DNA from: Marinobacter sp. SS5-14b
GTDB lineage: Bacteria; Pseudomonadota; Gammaproteobacteria; Pseudomonadales; Oleiphilaceae
Direction of reading: 5' to 3'
Length of the DNA: 64,000 nucleotides
NCBI RefSeq assembly: GCF_030541005.1
Contig: NZ_JASSVM010000004.1
Span: forward strand, 248,001 to 312,000
In this document: positions 8,692 through 16,950 of the stretch, in pieces
Layout of the letters: each line of letters begins with the position of its first letter
Position numbering within the stretch: position 1 is the first letter of the stretch
The notes under the pieces: generated by a model
What the model saw: the letters and a program-made list of their open reading frames with translations, nothing else
What the model was told of the DNA's origin: nothing
The model's database searches: none
Program-made: the position numbers and the translations under genes

Positions 8692-9244
8692 ACCCTCCCC
8701 TTGGCATCGTTCATAAAAACTCTCTCAAGCATAGAACAGCTTTCATATTTTTCCTGTCGGGGAACGGACCACAAACAACGCCTTGGACACGCATCTACCC
8801 GACAGGACAGGGTTTCAGCAACATTATCTTGCACCCCACCCCAAAAACTTTCGTACTTTTACTACAAAACGACGTAAAAAAACAAACAAACAGGCGTTTG
8901 AAAGTCCTGAAAGGCCTTTTCGTTTACTTTAGTTACGTAATAATGTCGAACTTTAATTCGCAAAACAACGCATCTCAGACCAATGTCTCACTGCCAGTCA
9001 TCACTTAAAATGCATCGTACCGCTAAATAATTTCTGCGGTGTATTTTCGACGCTTTTAGGCGAATCTTGGAACAGATACGCCATTTTGCTTTACTTTAGC
9101 GACACATAATCACACCGACCTCGGAGATTATTAATTAGACCTGAAAATGAATTTCGATTTATGTATACTTGCCTGCCCGTTTTTTAACCAGCAAGGCAGG
9201 GCATCACCCTCCTTGTATTTTTGGCACCCAACAGAGGGCGATCT
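8692..9244. other. Divergent intergenic region between aceE and the KamA-like gene
   Basis: This 553-nt stretch is AT-richer than its neighbours and has no convincing gene. It contains a 9-bp inverted repeat, CCTGTCGGG (8753-8761) and CCCGACAGG (8798-8806), about 65 nt upstream of the aceE start, inside the likely aceE leader or promoter. A candidate promoter for the KamA-like gene is at 9141-9169 (CTGAAA, 17 nt, TATACT). CCTGCC (9172-9177) can pair with GGCAGG (9195-9200) in its leader. The remaining part shows several A/T tracts, one near 8870-8890, but no clear promoter. Confidence 0.5.
9141..9169 (+). promoter_or_regulatory. Candidate sigma-70 promoter of KamA-like gene
   Basis: The -35 CTGAAA (9141-9146) and -10 TATACT (9164-9169) are separated by 17 nt. 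Transcription would start near 9176 and give a leader of about 70 nt. Confidence 0.5.
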
Positions 9245-10609
9245 ATGAACTCCATCGTCACCTTTCCGAACCGCATCCCGGTTCAGGAATTCGAGGAACG
9301 CCGGTTCAAGGTATTTACCGACCGCCAGCTCGATAAAATTGAGGCGATCCAGAATCTCCCCGAAGAGACCCTGTTCGAAATGAAGGTGGTGGCCAGCGTG
9401 CTGCCGTTCCGGGTCAACGAATATGTGATTAATGAACTGATCAACTGGGACAAGGTACCCAACGATCCCATCTATCAGCTGGTGTTCCCTCAAAAGGGCA
9501 TGCTCAAGGACGAACATTACGAACAGATGGCGCAACTGCACCGTGACGGCGCCGACAAGAAAGACATCCAGGCCGCCGCCAAGATCATCCGGGACGCTCT
9601 GAATCCACACCCGGCCGGCCAGATGGAAATGAACATGCCTGAGCTGGACGGTGAAGTACTGGACGGCGTGCAGCACAAATACCGGGAAACCGTACTGTTC
9701 TTCCCGGCCCAGGGCCAGACCTGCCACTCTTATTGCACCTTCTGTTTCCGCTGGGCGCAGTTCGTAGGCGACAAAGACCTGAAAATGTCGAGCACCGAGG
9801 CCGAAAAACTACACGGCTACCTGCAGGAACACACCGAAGTCACCGACCTGCTGGTGACCGGTGGCGACCCCATGGTGATGAAAACCAAAAACCTGGTGCA
9901 GTACCTGGAACCCCTACTGCAGCCCGAGTTTGATCACATCCAGACCATCCGCATCGGCACCAAGGCCCTCACGTTCTGGCCGTACCGTTTTGTCACCGAC
10001 AAGGATGCCGACGAGCTGATCGAACTGTTCGCCAAACTGGTTGATGCCGGCAAGCACGTGGCCATCATGGCCCACTACAACCACTGGCAGGAAATCACCA
10101 CCGACATCGCGGAAGAAGCCATCCGCCGCATCCGCTCGACCGGTGCCGAAATCCGAGCCCAGGGCCCGCTGATCAAACATGTGAATGACGACGCCGACGC
10201 CTGGGCCAAGCTATGGAAGAAAGAAGTACAGCTGGGCATCATCCCTTACTACATGTTTGTAGAGCGGGACACCGGCGCCAAGAACTACTTTGAAGTGCCC
10301 CTGGCTGAAGCTTTCCAGATTTACCGTGAAGCCATGAAAAAGGTCAGCGGCCTGGCCCGCACCGCCCGCGGCCCCAGTATGAGCGCCGGCCCCGGCAAGG
10401 TGGAAGTACAGGGCGTGACCGAAATCCACGGCGAGAAAGTATTCGTTCTGCGCTTCCTCCAGGGCCGCAACCCGGATTGGGTGCAGCGCCCGTTCTTCGC
10501 CAAGTACAGCGAAACCGCCACCTGGCTACACGAGCTGGAGCCGGCCTTTGGGGAGGAGAAGTTCTTCTTTGAGGAGGAGTTTGAGGCGATGAAGCAGGGG
10601 AATGGTTAA
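9245..10609 (+). CDS. KamA-family radical SAM protein (lysine 2,3-aminomutase-like)
   Basis: 454 residues from the ATG at 9245, which has AGAGGG just upstream. The radical-SAM motif CHSYCTFC places the iron-sulfur cysteines at 160, 164 and 167. VTGGDP about 45 residues further matches the SAM-binding GGD element of KamA proteins, and the C-terminal RGPSMSAGPGKVEVQG is also family-like. Members convert L-lysine to L-beta-lysine using SAM and PLP; others modify EF-P (EpmB) or have unknown roles. The long N-terminal domain and overall length exclude a short EpmB. There is no ablB acetyltransferase beside it, which normally marks the Ne-acetyl-beta-lysine osmolyte pathway, so the exact substrate is open. 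It stands alone with its own terminator. Confidence 0.85.
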   Translation: MNSIVTFPNRIPVQEFEERRFKVFTDRQLDKIEAIQNLPEETLFEMKVVASVLPFRVNEYVINELINWDKVPNDPIYQLVFPQKGMLKDEHYEQMAQLHRDGADKKDIQAAAKIIRDALNPHPAGQMEMNMPELDGEVLDGVQHKYRETVLFFPAQGQTCHSYCTFCFRWAQFVGDKDLKMSSTEAEKLHGYLQEHTEVTDLLVTGGDPMVMKTKNLVQYLEPLLQPEFDHIQTIRIGTKALTFWPYRFVTDKDADELIELFAKLVDAGKHVAIMAHYNHWQEITTDIAEEAIRRIRSTGAEIRAQGPLIKHVNDDADAWAKLWKKEVQLGIIPYYMFVERDTGAKNYFEVPLAEAFQIYREAMKKVSGLARTARGPSMSAGPGKVEVQGVTEIHGEKVFVLRFLQGRNPDWVQRPFFAKYSETATWLHELEPAFGEEKFFFEEEFEAMKQGNG

Positions 10610-10637
10610 GGCTGTTGCCTGAAGGCGATTGAGACAG

Positions 10638-10669
10638 GGCCAGGTGAAGCGATTCATCTGGCCTTTTTT
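10638..10669 (+). terminator. Intrinsic terminator of KamA-like gene
   Basis: An 11-bp stem (10638-10648 with 10653-10663, one GU pair) closes on a GCGA tetraloop and is followed by six T residues. Confidence 0.93.
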
Positions 10670-10953
10670 GATACAAATCAATTCATTCTCAAAACAGGCA
10701 CCCTAAGCGCCTATTGACTTGTCAGATTCTTACCAGTTCCAATCTTGATATTTAACAATGATTTACATAGCTGAAATTGCCCCAACCCTATTCACCGCCT
10801 AATTTCTCCCATAGTCCAAATCGACGCACTTGGACTAACGGAATGTTGTTCAGGGATGATTCCGCTTGCTCGATTTCACCCCTTCACAACACTCCTGTTT
10901 CTCGGTACGTCTGCGTGTGCCGTATCCAATGACATATGACAACGGAAACAGTG
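10670..10953. other. AT-rich intergenic region before lipoprotein gene
   Basis: About 280 nt without a gene. It holds an 8-bp inverted repeat, TAGTCCAA (10812-10819) and TTGGACTA (10830-10837). The 10-mer CATAGTCCAA at 10810-10819 recurs at 12418-12427, just past the lipoprotein gene. TTGACT near 10716 could be a -35 box but no good -10 follows at the right distance. Confidence 0.45.
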
Positions 10954-12402
10954 ATGTTTAAAAAAAATACTTTGCTACGTGCTTTGATTGCTGCAGGACT
11001 GACAACGGGATTGGCTGCTTGTGGTGGCGGGTCTTCTGGCGGTGACGGAGAGCAAACTACACCAAACACTGAACCCCCAACCACAAACTCCGAAATTAAA
11101 GGGCAATTTGTTGATAGTCCCGTTCAAGGCTTAACTTATTTCACACCTTCCGGCTCAGGTGTGACGAACGCCAACGGTGAATTCAACTACATCGACGGCG
11201 ACGAAGTATTCTTTCTGATCGGCAACACCCTTATTGGACAATCGGTTGCGGCACCCATACTTACCCCGGTCGACCTGTCTGATGATTCAAGCAACGCAGA
11301 TAAGACCACTAATATCCTGAGATTTCTTCAATCACTCGATGAAAATAACAACCCATCCGACGGAATCGTAATACCTGAGAACGTCCTCACTCTTGCAGAA
11401 ACGCAAACCGTACAAATCAATTTTGACCAGTCCGCAGACCTGTTCGAGACAGACGCGACGGTGATGAGCCTTCTTTCAGAGGCCGGACAGGCCACGCTGG
11501 TATCCCCAGAAGAGGCCAATGCTCACTTTAACCAAACATTGAGCAATCTTCCTGGCGAGATCGACATTAGAGGCACCTGGATTGCCACTACAATTTACCA
11601 GCAAGATGGCCAAGAACGTTGCAGAGCGACAGCGACCTGGACTTTCTCGTCCGACAGCATTTCAATTTCGGGCGAAGAGCTCTCCCCAGAAGGTAGCGGT
11701 TCGGGCATCGATTGTGGAACCGAGAGTTTCAATTACACCACATCCTACAACGACTTGGAGCTCGAGTCTGACCCGGGCTGGGGATGCTCAGCCGGACTTT
11801 GCAGCTTCAGCGACCTCAACAGACAAGTTGACGACTGGGATGAAAGTACAAGCTCTTGGCAGCACGACACATACGGAACGATCAATGAGCGAGACTACTC
11901 AGTCGTTAAGCTCTCGCACCGAACTGGCTCCGACGCCATGACGCGTGTGAAGCGGGACTTCGGCGAAAGCACTCCCGCCTCGGCTCCAGAGGAACAGAAC
12001 ACTTCTGAATTTGGAGTATTTAAGACCACCTTTATACGAAAGGAGGCTATTGACTACCGAAAAGATATGCGCGGCACCTGGAACGTAACATCAAAGCGAG
12101 CTTCTTGCCCTGAAACGATCGCCACTCACACAATCACCTACTCAGACACAGGCATCTCTGTCGTCGGAGAAGAACTTAACCGCCAGGATGGTGTTTGCGT
12201 GATTGAAAACATGAATGAGACGCTGGCCTATGATAGCCCCGAACTCCCAGCAGAATTCTGCGGCCCGACCTGCACTTGGGAGGAGCTGAATGGAGTCTAC
12301 TCTGATGAGGGTGACGCGATTAAACTATCCCATAAGCGCGGCACCAATACCATCAACCGCACTAAAGGTTTTGATTCACGTGAAGTGTGGGTGAAGCAAT
12401 AG
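10954..12402 (+). CDS. Putative lipoprotein with duplicated C-terminal domain
   Basis: About 482 residues from the ATG at 10954; an ATG six codons upstream at 10936 is possible. The N-terminus MFKKNTLLRALIAAGLTTGLAAC is a lipoprotein signal with lipobox LAAC, followed by a Gly/Ser/Thr-rich linker typical of surface lipoproteins. A middle domain (about 45-200) has a carboxypeptidase-regulatory-like or beta-sandwich look. Two related domains follow, encoded at about 11569-11958 and 12070-12375. Both begin RGTW, carry a GEEL motif and several cysteines, and end with KLSHRTG or KLSHKRG. Base composition is visibly lower in G+C than flanking genes. I know no function; a cell-surface role is inference. 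Confidence 0.8.
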   Translation: MFKKNTLLRALIAAGLTTGLAACGGGSSGGDGEQTTPNTEPPTTNSEIKGQFVDSPVQGLTYFTPSGSGVTNANGEFNYIDGDEVFFLIGNTLIGQSVAAPILTPVDLSDDSSNADKTTNILRFLQSLDENNNPSDGIVIPENVLTLAETQTVQINFDQSADLFETDATVMSLLSEAGQATLVSPEEANAHFNQTLSNLPGEIDIRGTWIATTIYQQDGQERCRATATWTFSSDSISISGEELSPEGSGSGIDCGTESFNYTTSYNDLELESDPGWGCSAGLCSFSDLNRQVDDWDESTSSWQHDTYGTINERDYSVVKLSHRTGSDAMTRVKRDFGESTPASAPEEQNTSEFGVFKTTFIRKEAIDYRKDMRGTWNVTSKRASCPETIATHTITYSDTGISVVGEELNRQDGVCVIENMNETLAYDSPELPAEFCGPTCTWEELNGVYSDEGDAIKLSHKRGTNTINRTKGFDSREVWVKQ

Positions 12403-12445
12403 GCAGACTTCACTCCACATAGTCCAATTACGTGGAGTCAGAAGC

Positions 12446-12477
12446 ACTGCAGGGGGTCAAAAGTCGCCCCCTGCAGT
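12446..12477. terminator. Strong hairpin downstream of lipoprotein gene
   Basis: A perfect 11-bp stem, ACTGCAGGGGG with CCCCCTGCAGT, closes a 10-nt loop. A smaller hairpin (ACTCCAC 12412-12418 with GTGGAGT 12432-12438) precedes it. Neither is followed by a T tract, so these may act as 3'-end stabilisers or a Rho-assisted end rather than a classical terminator. Confidence 0.55.
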
Positions 12478-12500
12478 ACTCCCTTCCGCGCGGCTGACAA

Positions 12501-12815
12501 CTACCCCTTCGGCACAAACCCCGCCGGCTTCTCCCGAATCCACTCAACAAATACCCTCAACTCCTCCAGCTCCATCAACTTATCCCGACCGTTGTAATAC
12601 AACCCCAGTTCATACCCCGAACAAGCCCTATGAATCGCATTATGGCAGGGCCGACAAACCCAGAGCGTGCGGGTGATCATGCCTTCCTTGCTGAACAGCT
12701 TCTGAAAGCGTTTCTTGCGGTGCAGGTGTTTGGGAATCAGGTGATGGCGGGTGAGTCCGGCAACGGAGCGTTGGCAGAGTTCGCAGTCGTCGGGCTGGGG
12801 CGGGAGTTTGAGCAT
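12501..12815 (-). CDS. Small HNH-type protein
   Basis: 104 residues. A zinc-ribbon type HNH fold is evident: CELC near residue 11-14, TRHHLIPK near 27-34, and CRPCHNAIHR near 54-63, giving the HNH-like His/His/Asn-His set plus two CxxC zinc pairs. Such small HNH proteins occur widely in proteobacteria beside housekeeping genes and are uncharacterised; nuclease activity is assumed from the motif only. It lies 63 nt after cnoX on the same strand and may be co-transcribed with it. Confidence 0.8.
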   Translation of the reverse strand: MLKLPPQPDDCELCQRSVAGLTRHHLIPKHLHRKKRFQKLFSKEGMITRTLWVCRPCHNAIHRACSGYELGLYYNGRDKLMELEELRVFVEWIREKPAGFVPKG

Positions 12816-12878
12816 CTTCAGGTAGTTTTCAGAGCCAGGCGGCGATGCAACCGCTTGGCTCGGTTCTGGCGGGCCGGG

Positions 12879-13742
12879 TCAGTGCATCAGGGCATACAAC
12901 TTCCTACGGTAAGCCCGCACATCCGGATTGTTGTTCCCCAGCTTCTCAAACAACTCCACCAGCGTGGTTTTGGCCACACCGTCTTTGTAGGTGCCGTCTG
13001 CCTGCATTAATCGAATCAGCAAATCCATGGCCTCGGCATTATTGTCTTGCAGCACTCTGTGCAGGGCCAGTTGATGCAGAGCTTCCGGGTCTTTCGGATT
13101 GGCTTCCAGCTTGGCTTCCAGCTCGGCCTGTGGCGGCAGCTCGCCAGACTGCTTGAGGAACTTCACCCTGGCCGCCAGCTGTTTGGCCTTGTGCTGCATT
13201 TTCTCTTCCGGCGGCAGGCTGTTGAGCACCTGTTCGGCGGTGTCGAGATCGCCCTGCTCTGCTTTCAGCTGAGCCAGGTCGATTAGCACATCGAGGTTCT
13301 CCGGGTCTTTCTGGTTCATTTCTGTGAGTATCGCCAATGCACCGTCCACATCTCCGGCGTCCCAAAGCGCGTGAGCTTTTTCATAAGGATCTTCCGCCGG
13401 GGCTTCGATGTGCTTTTCCAGTACCTTGCGGATTTCGCCTTCCGGCAGAGCGCCGTTGAAGCCGTCCACCGCCTGGCCATCCTTCACCAGAATGATGGTC
13501 GGCAGGCTGCGCACGCCCAGTGAGGCCGTCAGCTCCTGCTGCTCGTCGGCGTTCACCTTGGCCAGCTGGAAGTTGCCCTGATACTCCTCCGCCAGCTTCT
13601 GCAGAATCGGCATCAGCTGCTTACAGGGCGCGCACCATTCGGCCCAAACATCCACGAGGATCGGCGTAGTGGCGGAGGCTTCCATCACCTTCTGCTGAAA
13701 GTTGTCTGCAGTGGCGTCAAAGATATGCGACGAAGCGGTCAT
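12879..13742 (-). CDS. cnoX: Chaperedoxin CnoX (YbbN), thioredoxin-TPR protein
   Basis: 287 residues: a thioredoxin domain (about 1-110) followed by TPR-like helices (about 118-285), the YbbN architecture. CnoX proteins hold unfolding clients during chlorine or oxidative stress and hand them to GroEL or DnaK. The thioredoxin active site is WCAPC with Cys37 and Cys40 intact. E. coli CnoX lacks the first cysteine and has no reductase activity, while the Caulobacter type keeps WCAPC and is an active oxidoreductase, so this protein should belong to the redox-active type. The start ATG at 13742 gives the normal N-terminus. An HNH gene follows on the same strand. Confidence 0.93.
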   Translation of the reverse strand: MTASSHIFDATADNFQQKVMEASATTPILVDVWAEWCAPCKQLMPILQKLAEEYQGNFQLAKVNADEQQELTASLGVRSLPTIILVKDGQAVDGFNGALPEGEIRKVLEKHIEAPAEDPYEKAHALWDAGDVDGALAILTEMNQKDPENLDVLIDLAQLKAEQGDLDTAEQVLNSLPPEEKMQHKAKQLAARVKFLKQSGELPPQAELEAKLEANPKDPEALHQLALHRVLQDNNAEAMDLLIRLMQADGTYKDGVAKTTLVELFEKLGNNNPDVRAYRRKLYALMH

Positions 13743-13816
13743 ACAATTACCCGAAGCTGAAATGAGTTTGATACGACCGGTATTGGGGCTGGGAGCACAA
13801 AATCAAGTCACCAGCC

Positions 13817-14032
13817 TTATTTCCAGTGCAGGTCTGGCTTCCTTCGAGCCTGCGCGCAGTCCCGCAGGTATAGATTAATCAGACTCTGATAAGGCACCCC
13901 CAGTTCTTCGGCTAATGCCTTGAAGTATCCCAGCGCATCTTCGTCCACCCGAATCGTGATCTGCTTTTTCAAAGCCTTGGCGTATGGGTTTCTTTTCGCC
14001 TCTGAAAAATCGTACTCGTCCCTCATAGTCAT
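13817..14032 (-). CDS. brnA: Antitoxin of type II TA system, BrnA family
   Basis: 71 residues with the BrnA pattern: an N-terminal region SEAKRNPYAKALKKQITIRVDEDALGYFK and a ribbon-helix-helix type DNA-binding segment with VPYQSLINLYLRD. It binds and inhibits BrnT and represses the operon. The start ATG at 14032 overlaps the brnT stop by 4 nt, the normal toxin-first order of brnTA. The adjacent methionine two codons in is an alternative start. Confidence 0.92.
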   Translation of the reverse strand: MTMRDEYDFSEAKRNPYAKALKKQITIRVDEDALGYFKALAEELGVPYQSLINLYLRDCAQARRKPDLHWK

Positions 14033-14313
14033 GGCCTCCCGGCCCTGTAATAGCCAGATTCATGCTTCGTCGCTTTGCGTGCAGAGATCAACCTGATGGC
14101 CTGGTCATCCTGTCGATAACAATGACAAACCACAAGCAACCGGAGTGACTCACTGCGCCCCAGAATTAAGAAACGATCCTCCAATTCAGAGTGGTCAGGA
14201 TCAGGAATAATCAAGCCATACTCATCGTAGAAAACAGTTCGTGCCTCCTGAAAACTGACGCCGTGCTTATCCCGGTTGATAAGCGCCTTCCTGTCGTCCC
14301 ATTCAAAATTCAT
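14029..14313 (-). CDS. brnT: Ribonuclease toxin BrnT
   Basis: 94 residues. MNFEWDDRKALINRDKHGVSFQEA is the signature BrnT N-terminus; GRSESLRLLVVCHCYRQDD and IRLISARKATKHE complete the RelE-like fold and carry the conserved Arg/Lys/His residues. BrnT is a ribosome-independent RNase that arrests growth under stress until bound by BrnA. GGAGGG sits 6 nt before the ATG, and a perfect palindrome at 14330-14346 lies just upstream. The operon is divergent from lon. Confidence 0.93.
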   Translation of the reverse strand: MNFEWDDRKALINRDKHGVSFQEARTVFYDEYGLIIPDPDHSELEDRFLILGRSESLRLLVVCHCYRQDDQAIRLISARKATKHESGYYRAGRP

Positions 14314-14329
14314 ATTTACCCTCCTTGGA

Positions 14330-14346
14330 TAACTACATTGTAGTTA
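14330..14346. promoter_or_regulatory. BrnA-type operator palindrome
   Basis: TAACTACA, one central T, and TGTAGTTA form a perfect inverted repeat 17 nt upstream of brnT, where autorepressor binding is expected. TGTAGTTA-like halves with an ACNNNNGT character are plausible for BrnA. It lies in the brnT-lon divergent gap. Confidence 0.7.
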
Positions 14347-14376
14347 CACCTCAAGCTTTCGAGCAACACCCGAAAA

Positions 14377-14404
14377 CTTGAAAACCAAGCTTTCGCCGTC
14401 ACAT
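14377..14404 (+). promoter_or_regulatory. Possible heat-shock (sigma-32) promoter of lon
   Basis: CTTGAAA (14377-14383) matches the sigma-32 -35 element. A poorly matching -10 (around TCACAT, 14399-14404) follows after 15 nt. Only the -35 is convincing. Confidence 0.35.
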
Positions 14405-14440
14405 AGACCTTTAACCACTCAGTCTTGAGAGCAACACGGT

Positions 14441-16891
14441 ATGAATGACGAGAACCGCAAAGACTCCCTGGAAGAATTTGAAGAAGACGTCACCGAGTAC
14501 ATCGGCAAAGACGAAAACAGCAAGAGCCTGGTGCTGCCCAAGCACTCGATGCCACGGCGCATGTATGTCTTACCGGTAACGAACCGGCCGTTCTTCCCGG
14601 CGCAGGTGCAGCCGGTGATGGTCAATCAGGACCCCTGGCAGGAAACCCTCAAGCGGGTGAGCGAGACCGATCACAAAACCCTTGGCATCTGCTTTGTGGA
14701 AGAGTCGGATTCTGAGTCCGGCATACCTGGCAGCGACGAGCTGGAAGTGATGGGCTGCGCGGTGAAGGTCCACCATGCCCAGAGTGAAGGCGGCAAGGTG
14801 CAGTTTATTGCCCAGGGCATGCAGCGCTTCAAGATTGTGCAGTGGCTGCGCCGCCGTCCGCCTTACCTGGTGGAAGTGGAATACCCGGAGGAACCAGAAG
14901 AGCCAGCCGACGAGCTCAAGGCCTACACCCTGGCCATCATCGCTGCCATTAAGGAGCTGCTGCGCACCAATCCGCTGTACGGCGAAGAGGTGAAGCAGTA
15001 TCTGTCCCGCTTTGGCCCGGAAGACAGCTCGCCGCTGGCGGATTTCGGTGCCTCCATGACCAGCGCCCCGGGCCGCGAGTTGCAGGATGTGCTGGATACC
15101 GTGCCCCTGCTTCGGCGCATGGAGCGGGTATTACTGTTGATGCGCAAGGAGCAGGAAGTGGCCCGCCTGCAATCCGAGATCAACGAGGAAGTGAACGAGA
15201 AGGTGCAGAAGCACCAGCGCGAATTCTTCCTGCGCGAGCAGCTGAAAGTCATCCAGCGGGAGTTGGGGATCGCCAAAGACGACAAGACCGCTGACGTGGA
15301 GCGCTTCGAAGAGCGCATGGCCAAGCTGAATCCGCCAGCAGCTGTGGTTGAACGGTTCAAAGATGAAATTCAGAAATTGCAGGTGCTGGAGCAAGGCTCC
15401 CCGGAATACGGCGTGACCCGCAATTATCTGGACTGGATTACCCAGGTGCCCTGGGGCGTGCATTCCGAAGACCACTTCGACCTGGCCGAAGCCCGCAAAA
15501 TTCTGGACCGGGACCACGACGGCTTGGGTGATGTGAAAGACCGCATCATCGAGTTTCTGGCCGAGGGCACCTTCAAAGGTGAAGTGAGTGGTTCCATACT
15601 GTTACTGGTAGGCCCGCCAGGCGTAGGCAAAACCTCTATTGGCCATTCGGTGGCGGACGCGCTGGGCCGGGAGTTCTACCGGTTCAGTGTAGGCGGCATG
15701 CGCGATGAAGCCGAAATCAAGGGTCACCGCCGCACCTACATCGGCGCCATGCCCGGCAAGTTCGTACAGGCCCTGAAAGACAGCAAGGTGGCCAACCCGG
15801 TGATCATGCTGGACGAGATCGACAAGATCGGCTCGTCCTATCAAGGCGACCCGGCCTCTGCCCTGCTGGAAACCCTGGACCCGGAACAGAACAAAGACTT
15901 CCTGGATCATTACCTGGACGTGCGCATGGATCTGTCCAAGGTGCTGTTCATCTGCACCGCCAACCAACTAGACACTATTCCCCGCCCATTGCTGGACCGC
16001 ATGGACGTGATTCGCCTGTCCGGCTACATCGGTGAGGAAAAGCTGGCCATTGCCAAACATCACCTGTTGCCACGCCTGCTGAAACGGGCCGGCCTGTTGA
16101 AGAAACAGCTGAACATTACCGATGCCGCCATCCGTCAGGTGATCGAAGGCTACGCCCGGGAGGCCGGCGTGCGGAACCTGGAGAAACTGCTGCACAAGAT
16201 CATTCGCAAGGGCATCGTAAAACTGCTGGAAAACCCGGACAAGCCGGTGAAAGTCGGCGTTGCCGACCTGCCGGACTATCTGGGACAGCCCGCCTTCCGC
16301 AAAGAGAAATCCATGAAGGGAACCGGCGTAGTCACCGGCCTGGCCTGGACCGCCATGGGCGGCGCCACCCTGAGCATCGAGGCGTCACAGGTTCACACCA
16401 GCCAGCGCGGGTTCAAGCTCACTGGGCAATTGGGCGAGGTTATGCGGGAGTCGGCAGAGATCGCCTACAGCTATGTGTCTTCCAACCTGAAGCGCTTCAA
16501 AGGTGACCCGACGTTCTTTGACAAGTCGTTCGTGCACCTGCACGTACCGGAAGGGGCGACTCCCAAAGACGGCCCCAGCGCCGGCGTGACCATGGCCACC
16601 GCCCTGCTCTCCATCGCCCGCAAGGAAGCCCCGCAGCAGAACATCGCCATGACCGGGGAGCTGACGTTAACCGGGCAGGTGTTGCCGGTGGGAGGTATTC
16701 GGGAGAAGGTGATTGCTGCGCGCAGGCAGCAGATCAATAACCTGATCCTGCCGGAGGCAAACCGGGGAGATTATGAGGAATTGCCGGAGTATCTGAAGGA
16801 AGGGATTACGGTGAACTTTGCGAAGCACTATAACGATGTGTTTCAGGTTTGCTTCGGAAATAAGCCCAAGAAAGGGGCTTCGGTGCACTGA
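14441..16891 (+). CDS. lon: ATP-dependent Lon protease
   Basis: 816 residues with all Lon parts: N-terminal substrate domain (about 40-250), coiled coil, AAA+ module with Walker A GPPGVGKT at 391-398 and Walker B DEID at 458-461, and the C-terminal protease with catalytic Ser713 (KDGPSAG) and Lys756 (REKVIAA). The 43-residue Ser-Lys spacing equals that of E. coli Lon. An acidic N-terminal extension of about 35 residues precedes the usual LPVTNRPFFP start of the domain. Pseudomonas carries two Lon paralogues, and the extension and the absence of clpPX or hupB neighbours suggest this is the second, AsrA-like one. Role: degradation of misfolded and regulatory proteins. Confidence 0.95.
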   Translation: MNDENRKDSLEEFEEDVTEYIGKDENSKSLVLPKHSMPRRMYVLPVTNRPFFPAQVQPVMVNQDPWQETLKRVSETDHKTLGICFVEESDSESGIPGSDELEVMGCAVKVHHAQSEGGKVQFIAQGMQRFKIVQWLRRRPPYLVEVEYPEEPEEPADELKAYTLAIIAAIKELLRTNPLYGEEVKQYLSRFGPEDSSPLADFGASMTSAPGRELQDVLDTVPLLRRMERVLLLMRKEQEVARLQSEINEEVNEKVQKHQREFFLREQLKVIQRELGIAKDDKTADVERFEERMAKLNPPAAVVERFKDEIQKLQVLEQGSPEYGVTRNYLDWITQVPWGVHSEDHFDLAEARKILDRDHDGLGDVKDRIIEFLAEGTFKGEVSGSILLLVGPPGVGKTSIGHSVADALGREFYRFSVGGMRDEAEIKGHRRTYIGAMPGKFVQALKDSKVANPVIMLDEIDKIGSSYQGDPASALLETLDPEQNKDFLDHYLDVRMDLSKVLFICTANQLDTIPRPLLDRMDVIRLSGYIGEEKLAIAKHHLLPRLLKRAGLLKKQLNITDAAIRQVIEGYAREAGVRNLEKLLHKIIRKGIVKLLENPDKPVKVGVADLPDYLGQPAFRKEKSMKGTGVVTGLAWTAMGGATLSIEASQVHTSQRGFKLTGQLGEVMRESAEIAYSYVSSNLKRFKGDPTFFDKSFVHLHVPEGATPKDGPSAGVTMATALLSIARKEAPQQNIAMTGELTLTGQVLPVGGIREKVIAARRQQINNLILPEANRGDYEELPEYLKEGITVNFAKHYNDVFQVCFGNKPKKGASVH

Positions 16892-16950
16892 TTTTTGGCC
16901 ACGGAAGGCGCGGAAAGAAAAGCACTAACTGACTATAACTCACAAGCCTG

